The position numbers and the translations under genes were made by a program. A DNA stretch of 64,000 bases. Source: Rhodospirillaceae bacterium. Lineage in GTDB: Bacteria > Pseudomonadota > Alphaproteobacteria > JAEUKQ01. Positions 19,295 through 27,427 of the stretch are shown here, one piece after another. Numbering within the stretch: position 1 is the first letter of the stretch; each line of letters starts with the position of its first letter. Location: assembly GCA_016722635.1 (NCBI GenBank), contig JADKIX010000003.1:493451-557450 (forward strand). Direction: 5' to 3'. Under the pieces are notes generated by a model that was given only the letters and a program-made list of their open reading frames with translations, had not been told where the DNA came from and searched no databases.

Positions 19295-20055
19295 TTAATT
19301 AATTGGATCAGCCCTGTTTATAAAATCGGCTAATAACAACGCCCAATCTTCAATCTGCGCCGTGCTTTCCAACATGTCCTGGCGAATTTCCAACAAAACA
19401 TGCGGTAAATAAAGGGGTTCGGCGTGAAATGGCAAGGTAAAAGAACAAGGGTCTTGACCGCTATAGGGCTGATTATTGCCGATCTGCCATTTTGTTTTAT
19501 GTTTTAAAAAATTTAAAAGTTTGCCCGCTAAACGGTCATCTTTATTCCACAGCACCCCAGCATGCCAGGGGCGTTTTTCCTGCCCATTTAACTGGCAACA
19601 AAAACTATGCAACGAAATGATTTTAGGCTTTAACCCCTGCCCCAGCAGATTCTTAAGGGTGGTTTCAATTGCCCGGTGATACGGCCAAAAAATTTCTTCT
19701 TGCCGTTGCTGCACATCCCGATCATCAAGATCTTGATTGCCAGGAATAGGAATGCCGTCACTTTGGAGAGTTACCGAGTCGGCATAAGACAAAGGCCGGT
19801 TTAAATCGATAACCAAACGGGAATAATTTCCCATCAAACCGTTGCGCCAGTTAGAATAAATAAACGCTCCAACAGCGCTTTAATGCCTAAATCATAGGTG
19901 ATATGGCGCTCACGATCAGCTAATGATAAACTCAATTGCTTCGTCTTGCCGGGAAAAAATGAACCCGCATGATCACCTAATAAAATCCATGACTGACCTG
20001 GCTTGCCAGCCAGCAGTTGAAAGGGCAGTCTATCTTTTTTTGACAATAAAGACAT
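19295..20055 (-). pseudogene. N-formylglutamate amidohydrolase family protein, one frameshift
   Basis: N-formylglutamate deformylase-like protein, 253 residues if repaired. The N-terminal part (ILLGDHAGSFFP, then RHITYDLGIKALLERL) ends prematurely at 19834. The remainder (GNYSRLVIDLNRPL, IISLHSFCCQL) is open one frame over. Adding one T to the TTT run on the coding strand (plus-strand 19836-19838) joins the halves in the normal family order. The metal-ligand type His residues are in both halves. Co-location with gapR, DUF1244 and pyk matches other Alphaproteobacteria and favours one gene rather than two. The substrate may differ from formylglutamate. Confidence 0.8.
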
Positions 20056-20091
20056 GATATTTACAGCTTCCCTTAAGCAATGAACCTGATC

Positions 20092-20121
20092 TTGACCGAT
20101 AGCGATGATGTCCGCTAGGAT
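20092..20121 (+). promoter_or_regulatory. Possible promoter for pyk
   Basis: TTGACC (20092-20097) and TAGGAT (20116-20121) with an 18-base spacer, about 90 bases before the pyk start. Confidence 0.45.
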
Positions 20122-20210
20122 ACGGATAAATCACTGGACATTGTGGCATAATAGCTGATGATTTGGTGACAGACACCATTTTTTATCATTTTATATGGGA
20201 TTTTTTCATT

Positions 20211-21623
20211 ATGAAACGTGATCGCCGTGCCAAGATTGTGGCCACTCTTGGTCCTGCCAGCTCAACAGCGGAAATGATCCAGGAATTGTTTCTAGCAGGC
20301 GCGGATGTTTTCCGCCTTAATTTCAGCCACGGCAGTCATCAAGATCATCGGCAACGCTATCTGATCTTACGCGAACTTGAGAAAAAATACCGGCGCCCCA
20401 TAGGGATTATGATGGATTTACAAGGCCCGAAATTGCGGGTCGGCCAGTTTGCGGCGGGTTCAATCCAGTTACAGCCAAACCAGAAATTCCGCCTGGATTC
20501 AAATAAGGATGCAGGCAACGGTGAACGGGTATCCTTTCCCCATCCCGAGCTTTTGAAAGTATTGAAACCGGGGGTTGAGTTATTGCTGGATGATGGCAAA
20601 ATTCGCTTAAAAGTTGAAAAGACTGGCAAGGATTTTGTGGATACGATTGTCCAAATCGGCGGAAAGTTAAGCGACCGCAAGGGCGTTAATATTCCTTCCA
20701 TTATGTTGCCGGTATCGGCTTTAACAGAAAAAGACCGGGTTGATCTGGCATTCGGCTTGGAATTAGGGGTGGATTGGGTTGCCTTGTCTTTCGTCCAACG
20801 CCCGGAAGATGTTTTGGAAGCTGCCAAAATCATCAATGGTCGGGCGGGTATTATCGTAAAACTTGAAAAACCCGCAGCCATCGATCAACTGGATGAATTG
20901 GTCCGCTTAAGCGACGCCGTCATGGTGGCGCGGGGTGATTTAGGGGTTGAAATGCCGCCTGAAGCGGTGCCAGCCGTACAAAAAAGGATTGTCTCATCCT
21001 GTCGACAACTGGGCAAGCCCGTGATTGTGGCAACGCAAATGCTTGAATCGATGATCCAATCCCCCTCGCCTACCCGCGCAGAAGCATCCGACGTGGCAAC
21101 CGCCGTTTATGACGGGGCAGATGCCGTGATGCTGTCGGCTGAAAGCGCCTCCGGCGCCTATCCAATCGAAGCGGTCACCATGATGAACCGGATTATCATG
21201 TCTACGGAACACGATCCTTTATACCGCCGGATTATGGATGCCCAACATCTGCAGTTAGAGCCAACTGCTTCCGATGCCATTACCGCGGCGGCAGCCCAAG
21301 TTGCCCACACTATTTCCGCCGCAGCCATCGTCACCTACACCACGTCAGGTTCAACCACTTTAAGGGCAGCTCGCGAAAGACCAGAGGTGCCAATTATTTG
21401 TCTGCCTTCCGATATCCGTATTTCCCGGCGTTTATCTTTAGTATGGGGCACCCACTGCGTCTATCAAATCGACGCAGATACTTTTGGCCAGGTGATTGAA
21501 AAAGCCTCAAAAATTGCTTTGCAGGAAGGCATCGCCCAAGCGGGGCAAAAGCTGGTGATTACTGCTGGCGTTCCTTTTGGCACACCCGGTTCGACCAACA
21601 CCTTACGGATTGCACAGCTCTAA
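20211..21623 (+). CDS. pyk: Pyruvate kinase
   Basis: Pyruvate kinase (470 residues) transfers phosphate from phosphoenolpyruvate to ADP in the last step of glycolysis. Diagnostic motifs are KIVATLGPAS near the start, FRLNFSHG, MDLQGPKLR, the substrate-binding helix block KLEKPAAIDQLDELV...VMVARGDLGVEMP and the T-loop TQMLESMI...PTRAEASDVATAVYDG. ATG 20211 (MKRDRRAKIV) is chosen. The upstream in-frame start at 20163 adds an AT-coded hydrophobic stretch with no family match. Confidence 0.97.
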   Translation: MKRDRRAKIVATLGPASSTAEMIQELFLAGADVFRLNFSHGSHQDHRQRYLILRELEKKYRRPIGIMMDLQGPKLRVGQFAAGSIQLQPNQKFRLDSNKDAGNGERVSFPHPELLKVLKPGVELLLDDGKIRLKVEKTGKDFVDTIVQIGGKLSDRKGVNIPSIMLPVSALTEKDRVDLAFGLELGVDWVALSFVQRPEDVLEAAKIINGRAGIIVKLEKPAAIDQLDELVRLSDAVMVARGDLGVEMPPEAVPAVQKRIVSSCRQLGKPVIVATQMLESMIQSPSPTRAEASDVATAVYDGADAVMLSAESASGAYPIEAVTMMNRIIMSTEHDPLYRRIMDAQHLQLEPTASDAITAAAAQVAHTISAAAIVTYTTSGSTTLRAARERPEVPIICLPSDIRISRRLSLVWGTHCVYQIDADTFGQVIEKASKIALQEGIAQAGQKLVITAGVPFGTPGSTNTLRIAQL

Positions 21624-21696
21624 AGAGCAGAGGCCCTTCAAATGGGCAGTTGGTATGGGATCAATCTTGGCACTATGGCTAGACTGTGGCTAGCTT

Positions 21697-22281
21697 TTAT
21701 TTTTTACGGAACCGGTCTAAGGAAATAACCTTATTATCCGGGGTTCCGGGTTCCTTGCCGTCCGTTGTTGGAGGCTCCGGTGTTTTATCATGTGATTGAT
21801 GGGCCTTGTTCTGTTTCTGCTTGTCTGCAACCGGTAATTGGATAAGCTCTGTCTCACCTTGGGAAGCATCTTTGATAGGAGATGGAGTTAACTGCTCTTT
21901 TTCGGATTTTTCTAAATCCAATTCTTGAAATTGCAGGCCGAATTTAACTGACGGGTCGGCAAAGCCGGTTAAAGCCTGCCAAGGAATTTGCAATTTTTCC
22001 ATTTTTCCGCCGAATGTTAAGGATACGCAAAAATAGTCTTTTGCAACGGCCAAATCCCAAAATTGGTTTTGTAGCACAATCGTCATGGTAGGATTGTGCT
22101 TTTCCTTAAGCCAAGGGCTAATGACGACACCTGGGTCCCGGGTGCGAAAAGTGATGTAAAAATGGTGGGCACCTGGCAAGCCGTGATCAACAACCCCCTG
22201 CAACACTTGTTTGACAACACCCCTCAATGCCTGTTCAAGGATCAGATCATACCGTAAAGATGGAGAAGGAGGTTGTTGCAT
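21697..22281 (-). CDS. sspB: ClpXP adaptor SspB (alphaproteobacterial type)
   Basis: SspB-alpha, 194 residues, tethers ssrA-tagged proteins to the ClpXP protease. The globular domain is recognised from RYDLILEQALRGVVKQVLQ near the start, HHFYITF and the segment VLQNQFWDL...FCVSLTFGGKMEKLQIPW.AL.GF.DPSV.FGLQF. A charged flexible linker follows, and the C-terminal tail VISLDRFRKK is the ClpX-docking (XB) peptide. The tmRNA gene lies directly upstream on the same strand, so tag and adaptor are encoded together. Confidence 0.95.
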   Translation of the reverse strand: MQQPPSPSLRYDLILEQALRGVVKQVLQGVVDHGLPGAHHFYITFRTRDPGVVISPWLKEKHNPTMTIVLQNQFWDLAVAKDYFCVSLTFGGKMEKLQIPWQALTGFADPSVKFGLQFQELDLEKSEKEQLTPSPIKDASQGETELIQLPVADKQKQNKAHQSHDKTPEPPTTDGKEPGTPDNKVISLDRFRKK

Positions 22282-22317
22282 GAAACAGACGATTCCTTTG
22301 AAAGTATTTTGTATTAA

Positions 22318-22580
22318 GCGGGAAGGCTTCTGTTGCCCGGTGCCTTCCCAAACCGCGCGCTCGCCTTTTTATTAGGCAGCTACAGCCAGACGATTATTGT
22401 CATTGGCATTTTCAAATTAGCCCGATAACGGCGGAACAATGCCGGGCAAACGCCTTGTCTTTACCACATTCGTCAAGCCTATTTCGCCCCCATAAACAAT
22501 TAACCCTTGTATGGTGGAGGCGCCGGGTACCGCCCCCGGGTCCGCAATGTTTATTACACAAAGTTTTTATCGCCATAGTT
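22318..22580 (-). ncRNA. ssrA: Two-piece (circularly permuted) tmRNA
   Basis: Reading the minus strand, the acceptor piece comes first. It ends with a T-arm-like hairpin (CCGGG, 7-base loop, CCCGG), then CGCCTCC and ACCA, with its 3' end at 22512. After a spacer, the coding piece begins at 22491 with GGGGGCG, which pairs with CGCCTCC to close the tRNA-like acceptor stem. The tag reading frame at 22407-22372 encodes ANDNNRLAVAA and stops. A stem GGGAAGGC/GCCTTCCC (plus-strand 22320-22349) closes the coding piece. This permuted order is typical of Alphaproteobacteria. The outer ends (22580 and 22318) are estimates. tmRNA rescues stalled ribosomes and marks products for proteolysis. Confidence 0.93.
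22372..22407 (-). other. tmRNA tag-peptide reading frame
   Basis: Eleven codons plus TAA encode ANDNNRLAVAA. The LAVAA end matches the ClpX-recognised C-terminus of alphaproteobacterial tags, and the AANDN-like start is the usual SspB-binding part. Confidence 0.93.
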
Positions 22581-22688
22581 GCTTACGCAACATCTTTAAT
22601 ATATACCATCCCCAATCCATATAAAAGACTTTTTATAAAATAAAGTGAATAATCTATCATCAGCAGTTCCACACCATAAGGAAACAAC

Positions 22689-23642
22689 ATGCCCCTGAAA
22701 GCTGACCAACAAGAAATGATTGCGGCGCAACGCCAGCAATCGTCAACGACTTTAAGACCAACTGCCGCAGCCTTAGAGCAAATTTTATATCAGGCACTGC
22801 CGGTATTAGACCACGGTTTTGTCCGGGTCATCGATTATATGGGAAATGATTCGGCAATTGTCCAGGCAGCCCGCGTTTCTTATGGCAAAGGCACAAAAAC
22901 AGTGCGGGAAGACCAGGGGCTGATTGATTATTTGATGCGGCACCACCACACCACACCCTTTGAAATGTGTGAGATTAAGTATCATGTGAAACTGCCCATT
23001 TTCATTGCTCGCCAGTGGATCCGCCACCGTACCGCCAATGTCAATGAATATTCTGCCCGTTATTCCATCATGGAAAATGAGTTTTATGTCCCTGCCGAAT
23101 CGCAATTGGCCGCCCAATCCAAGAACAACCGCCAAGGACGAGGAAATTTGCTGGAAGCTGAACGGGCCAGGCAAGTACTGCAGCTTTTAAAGAAAGAATC
23201 CCTAAAAGCGTTTGATGATTACACCCAACTCATGAATGAAGATGAGGAGGGGAAAATCATTGCCGCGGAGGAAACAGGGCTGGCCCGCGAACTGGCCCGT
23301 ATGCGGCTGCCTTTAAACTTCTATACCCAATGGTATTGGAAGATTGATTTGCATAATTTGCTGCATTTTTTAAGGTTGCGCGCACATTCCCATGCCCAAT
23401 ATGAAATCAGGGCTTACGCCGATGTCATGTTAAAAACGGTGGAACAATGGGTGCCTGCAACCTACAGTGCCTTTTGCAGATACAAGATGGATTCGGCCAG
23501 TTTTTCAAGCTCGGCTATGCAAGTGATCCGGCGGCTGATTAAGGGCGAGAAGGTTACCCAAGAAACCAGCCAAATGAGCAAAAGGGAATGGGAAGAAATG
23601 ATGGAGGCCCTAGGATTGCAAAATTCTGGCAAGAAAGCATAA
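22689..23642 (+). CDS. thyX: FAD-dependent thymidylate synthase ThyX
   Basis: ThyX (317 residues) methylates dUMP to dTMP using FAD and methylenetetrahydrofolate, which it turns to tetrahydrofolate rather than dihydrofolate. The hallmark motif RHRTANVNEYS is near residue 112, preceded by HHHTTPFEMCEIKYHVKLPIFIARQWI. The C-terminal LRLRAHSHAQYEIRAYADVM is also family-typical. In many Alphaproteobacteria the region between sspB and hflK holds thyA and folA. Here thyX takes that place. Confidence 0.96.
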   Translation: MPLKADQQEMIAAQRQQSSTTLRPTAAALEQILYQALPVLDHGFVRVIDYMGNDSAIVQAARVSYGKGTKTVREDQGLIDYLMRHHHTTPFEMCEIKYHVKLPIFIARQWIRHRTANVNEYSARYSIMENEFYVPAESQLAAQSKNNRQGRGNLLEAERARQVLQLLKKESLKAFDDYTQLMNEDEEGKIIAAEETGLARELARMRLPLNFYTQWYWKIDLHNLLHFLRLRAHSHAQYEIRAYADVMLKTVEQWVPATYSAFCRYKMDSASFSSSAMQVIRRLIKGEKVTQETSQMSKREWEEMMEALGLQNSGKKA

Positions 23643-23676
23643 ATCTCTACCCGCTATCTATTCTTCATCCTGTTAT

Positions 23677-24732
23677 TCAAATCTGCCGCCAAATTTTTTG
23701 GGCGATGGATTTGAATATTTGGCTAATGGGATGATCCGGTTGAATGACAACCAATGGTTTTCCAATGTCTGAAGTCTGTCTTAGGGTTAAATCCAACGGA
23801 ATATGGCCCAGAAATTCCGTCTTTGACTCCTCCGCTTCATGCGCAGCGCCGCCATGACTGAAAATATCGCTTTGCCCCCCACAATGGGGACAGATAAAAT
23901 AACTCATATTTTCAATCATGCCCAGTATGGGGATATTCACTTTACGAAACATATTCAAGCCCTTGCGGGCATCCAGTAGGGCTATATCTTGAGGGGTTGA
24001 AACAATGACCGCCCCGTTTAGGGGAACTTTTTGCACAAGCGTTAATTGTGCATCCCCGGTACCAGGGGGCAGGTCAACCACCAAAATATCCTTCTCCCCC
24101 CAATTGGTATCATTAAGTAACTGCTGGATTGCCCCCATCACCATTGGCCCCCGCCAAATCAGCGGCGCGCTGATATCCACCAAAAAACCCATCGACATGC
24201 AGGCCACCCCAAATGCTTCGGGCGGGGTAAATTTTTTATTTTCTTGCAATTGCGGTTTCTTATAGGGAATTCCCAGCAAAGCTGGCTGAGATGGCCCATA
24301 AATATCCGCATCCAAAATACCCACCTTAAGCCCTAAACCCGCCAAGGCAACCGCCAAATTGGTTGTAACAGTTGATTTGCCAACCCCTCCCTTGCCGCTG
24401 GCAACCGCAATAATTTTTTTAATGCCCGGAACAGGCGGGATAGCAGCGTTTCTTAAGGGTACAGGTGCTGTGGTTTTTGAGGGTTTTTCCGCCGTCCATA
24501 CAATTTTAATATCCCCAATCCCCGGAAGTTTTTTTAGGCAATTTTCTACCTGCTGCTGAAACCAGTGTTGCTTTTCGGCACTTCCTTGTAGCAACGGGTT
24601 GTTGAGCACTATCAAGACATTCCGTCCTTGCAGTTGAATGCTTTCAACAATTTTCGGATCAGGGATCAGTAAATCCTTGCTTGGCAACCGAAAGGTCAGT
24701 AAATGTTGGCGAATGTCATGGTCGGTAATCAT
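23677..24732 (-). CDS. mrp: Mrp/ApbC-type P-loop iron-sulfur cluster carrier
   Basis: Mrp/NBP35-like ATPase of 351 residues that holds and delivers 4Fe-4S clusters. Order of parts: an N-terminal MIP18/DUF59-like domain (residues 1-85), deviant Walker A SGKGGVGKSTVTTNLA near residue 112, the segment ILDADIYGPSQPALLGI, the motif VVDLPPGTGDAQLTL and the cluster-binding pair CPHC near residue 277 in NMSYFICPHCGGQ. It converges with thyX with a gap of only 34 bases, and is divergent from hflK. Confidence 0.95.
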   Translation of the reverse strand: MITDHDIRQHLLTFRLPSKDLLIPDPKIVESIQLQGRNVLIVLNNPLLQGSAEKQHWFQQQVENCLKKLPGIGDIKIVWTAEKPSKTTAPVPLRNAAIPPVPGIKKIIAVASGKGGVGKSTVTTNLAVALAGLGLKVGILDADIYGPSQPALLGIPYKKPQLQENKKFTPPEAFGVACMSMGFLVDISAPLIWRGPMVMGAIQQLLNDTNWGEKDILVVDLPPGTGDAQLTLVQKVPLNGAVIVSTPQDIALLDARKGLNMFRKVNIPILGMIENMSYFICPHCGGQSDIFSHGGAAHEAEESKTEFLGHIPLDLTLRQTSDIGKPLVVIQPDHPISQIFKSIAQKIWRQI

Positions 24733-24980
24733 ATGTTACAGCCTTTTTGTTAGCGCGTTTTTTTGGGCCAGCGATAGTGGGCGTTGAATTTTTGAGTCAT
24801 CGACGAAAATATTTTTTATGATTTAGCAAGAGTTTGCTTGTCTTTTTATAAATTCAGAACAAAATAAGAATTCGGAAAGTACCCGTATTGGTATATTTTA
24901 TTACCTGCCGCTATTGATTAATTACGTTTTGATTTTATATTATATGGCCACGACCACTTCTTAAAGGGAAAAATTATTTT

Positions 24981-26078
24981 ATGGCTTGGAATCAACAAAA
25001 GAATCCATGGGGACAAGATCAACCCAACTCACCATGGGGACGCGGCAACCCCAGCCCTAATGATCCCGATCCAGATAATACAGGTAATCAGGGGGGGAAA
25101 AACCGTTTTAAAGATTTTTTACCAACCGGCAATCCCTTTAATAATCGCCGCACCATCGCTTTTATTATTGTGGCTGCTGTTGTGGTATGGATGGCCACTG
25201 GCTTTTACCGGGTTGATGCCAATGAGTTAGGTGTTGAAACAATTTTTGGCCGGTATGTGGCCACTACCACGCCTGGGTTGAATTATAATTGGCCTGCCCC
25301 AATCGGCGGTGTCTCAACCCCTAAAGTCACCGATGTCAACCGGGTTGAAATCGGGTTTATTGCCAGTGGCGACAGCCAACGGATTGCCAGCCGGGATAAA
25401 CCTGTTGAAAGCTTAATGTTAACGGGTGATGAAAATATTATTGACGTTCAGTTTGTGGTATTCTGGCAAATCAAAGATGCGGAGGATTTTACCTTTAATG
25501 TCCGCGATCCAGAGGCCACGGTTAAAAATATCTCCGAAAGCGCCATGCGGGAAATTATCGGCCGCAATCCCTTTGACCGGGCCCGCACCCTCGGCCGCAG
25601 TGAAATTCAGAACCAAGCCCGGGAATTGATCCAGAATGTTTTGGATTCCTATGAAACCGGGATCGTGATTACCAATTTGCAAATGCAGAAAGTTGACCCA
25701 CCCCAAAGCGTGATTGATGCGTTCCGCGATGTCCAAGCCGCCCGTGCGGACAAAGAACGCACCATTAATGAATCGCAAGCATATTTTAATATTGTGACCC
25801 AGCAAGCGGAGGGGCAAGCCCAACAAATCCTTAAAACCGCAGAGGCCTACCGGGAAGAGAAAGTGTTGATTGCCTCCGGTGAAAGCCAGCGTTTCCTAGC
25901 AATTTTGACCGAATATCAAAAAGCACCGGAAACCACCCGCCAACGTCTTTATATGGAAACGGTTGAGCAAATTTTACAAGGGATTCCCAAGGTTTTACTT
26001 GATCCAAACCAAGGCGGTATTTTACCTTATCTGCCCCTGGATCAGCTGTTGAAGCAGCGAAAGCCACCGGTACCGTAA
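24981..26078 (+). CDS. hflK: FtsH protease modulator HflK
   Basis: HflK, 365 residues, forms the membrane-anchored HflKC cage around FtsH. The N-terminus is rich in Gly, Pro, Asn and Trp (WGQDQPNSPWGRGNPSP), a single transmembrane helix follows at about residues 56-75, and then the SPFH/band-7 domain (GVETIFGRYVATTTPGLNYNWPAPI). The coiled-coil region contains QAEGQAQQILKTAEAYREEK. The C-terminus is proline-rich. A short hflC-like frame and hflC follow closely, with a periplasmic protease downstream. Confidence 0.95.
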   Translation: MAWNQQKNPWGQDQPNSPWGRGNPSPNDPDPDNTGNQGGKNRFKDFLPTGNPFNNRRTIAFIIVAAVVVWMATGFYRVDANELGVETIFGRYVATTTPGLNYNWPAPIGGVSTPKVTDVNRVEIGFIASGDSQRIASRDKPVESLMLTGDENIIDVQFVVFWQIKDAEDFTFNVRDPEATVKNISESAMREIIGRNPFDRARTLGRSEIQNQARELIQNVLDSYETGIVITNLQMQKVDPPQSVIDAFRDVQAARADKERTINESQAYFNIVTQQAEGQAQQILKTAEAYREEKVLIASGESQRFLAILTEYQKAPETTRQRLYMETVEQILQGIPKVLLDPNQGGILPYLPLDQLLKQRKPPVP

Positions 26079-26084
26079 TTGATT

Positions 26085-26105
26085 TTGCACAAGGATTAGA
26101 AATTC
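26085..26105 (+). repeat. Leader repeat shared by mini-hflC and hflC
   Basis: The ribosome-binding region AAGGATTAGAAATTCATGCG before the mini-hflC start nearly repeats at 26348-26367 as AAGGATTAAAAATTCATGCG before hflC. The second copy marks the unit of a tandem duplication that includes the translation signal. Confidence 0.65.
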
Positions 26106-26339
26106 ATGCGTCCAATCATTCGCAATAGCCTTCTCATTGTTTCAGCTGCATTTTTGGTTGCCGCTGCGTATGATTCCATTTTTTTTATTCCCGAGGGACA
26201 AACAGGGGCGGTGACTGAGGGTTGGAAGGAAGAGAGAATTGTTCGTGTCGTAGGGTCGGGTTGGCATATAAAGTGGCCCTTCATCCAAGAAGCTGGCTAT
26301 CCTTATTACATACAGTTACCGTCCGATTACCAAGATTAA
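26106..26339 (+). CDS. Miniature HflC-like protein (77 residues)
   Basis: A short protein that resembles only the first 55 residues of the adjacent HflC: MRPIIRNSLLIVSAAFLVAAAYDSIFFIPEG against MRPVLRNTLLVILAIFLITGYNSLFIVQQ, and VVGSGWHIKWPFIQEA against VEGPGLHFKLPFVQDI. It has the transmembrane anchor (residues 8-25) and the first band-7 strands, then a stop. The ribosome-binding site is duplicated with it. It may be a decayed tandem copy of hflC or a small membrane protein that interferes with HflKC assembly. The frame is open and in a good translational context. Confidence 0.6.
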   Translation: MRPIIRNSLLIVSAAFLVAAAYDSIFFIPEGQTGAVTEGWKEERIVRVVGSGWHIKWPFIQEAGYPYYIQLPSDYQD

Positions 26340-26361
26340 ATTCATAAAGGATTAAAAATTC

Positions 26362-27228
26362 ATGCGCCCTGTGCTTCGCAATACCTTACTGGTGATTTTG
26401 GCCATTTTCCTGATCACCGGCTATAACTCCCTTTTCATTGTGCAACAATATGAAAAAGCGTTGGTGCTGGAACTCGGGAAACCAATCCGTGTTGAAGGGC
26501 CTGGGTTGCATTTCAAGCTGCCCTTTGTCCAAGATATTGTGTATATCGATGGCCGCATCTTGAATTTGGATGCCCCACCGCAAGAGGCCCCCACTTCTGA
26601 CCAAAAACAGGTGATTGTGGAATCTTTTGTCAAGTTCCGCATTGTTGATCCGTTGAAGTTTTATCAAACCATGCAAACGATTGAGCAGGCCCAACAGCGC
26701 TTAGGATCAGTTGTGAATTCCAGTGTGCGTAATTTATTGGGACAAGTTCCTTTGGAAACGATTTTAACAGATAAACGCAGCCAACTGATGGAACAGGTAA
26801 AATTGTTGGTTGACACGGAAGTTGGACAATTCGGCATCAAAATCATTGATGTGCGCATTAAAAGGATGGATTTGCCGGAAGAAAACAGCCAAGCGGTATT
26901 CCGCCGGATGCAAACCCAGCGCAAACAAGAAGCCAGCCGTTTCCGCGCCGAAGGCGAACGGGATGCCCTGTCTATCCGCTCAGAAGGCGATAAGCAAAAA
27001 GTGTTAATTTTAGCCAATGCCCAAAAACAATCTGATATTTTACGGGGGACAGGTGATGCCGAGGCGGCTGGCATTTATAGCGATGCCTATGCCAAAAACC
27101 CACAGTTTTTTGAATTTTACAGATCCCTGCAATCATTGCGGACATCGTTAACAACGGATACCACCACCTTTATTGGCGCCCCAACAGGCGACTTCTTCCG
27201 TTTCTTTTATAAAATGAACGGCAAATAA
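26362..27228 (+). CDS. hflC: FtsH protease modulator HflC
   Basis: HflC, 288 residues, partner of HflK in the SPFH complex that encloses FtsH. It has one N-terminal transmembrane helix (residues 6-24), the family start of the SPFH domain (FIVQQYEKALVLELGKPIRVEGPGLHFKLPF), the HflC signature RAEGERDALSIRSEGDKQKVLILANAQ and a C-terminal region with PQFFEFYRSLQSLRTSL. Length is normal. Confidence 0.96.
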   Translation: MRPVLRNTLLVILAIFLITGYNSLFIVQQYEKALVLELGKPIRVEGPGLHFKLPFVQDIVYIDGRILNLDAPPQEAPTSDQKQVIVESFVKFRIVDPLKFYQTMQTIEQAQQRLGSVVNSSVRNLLGQVPLETILTDKRSQLMEQVKLLVDTEVGQFGIKIIDVRIKRMDLPEENSQAVFRRMQTQRKQEASRFRAEGERDALSIRSEGDKQKVLILANAQKQSDILRGTGDAEAAGIYSDAYAKNPQFFEFYRSLQSLRTSLTTDTTTFIGAPTGDFFRFFYKMNGK

Positions 27229-27254
27229 TGCGCTTACAGGGATTAATATACATA

Positions 27255-27290
27255 GGGCTGATGACAAGATAAGCTGGATTACGTCAGCCC
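27255..27290 (+). terminator. Possible terminator after hflC
   Basis: GGGCTGATG pairs with CGTCAGCCC (one G-T pair) around an 18-base loop. The T-tail is short. Confidence 0.4.
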
Positions 27291-27427
27291 CTTACTGCCA
27301 TTTCCGGCAGCTAGCTGCTTATCTGATTGGGGGTTAGCAAAGTTGATCCAACGCTGGTATTTCCTGTGAATTACTGGTATAGTCAAAAAAATTATACATA
27401 GGTTGAATTTATTGCAGGAAAATTTTC

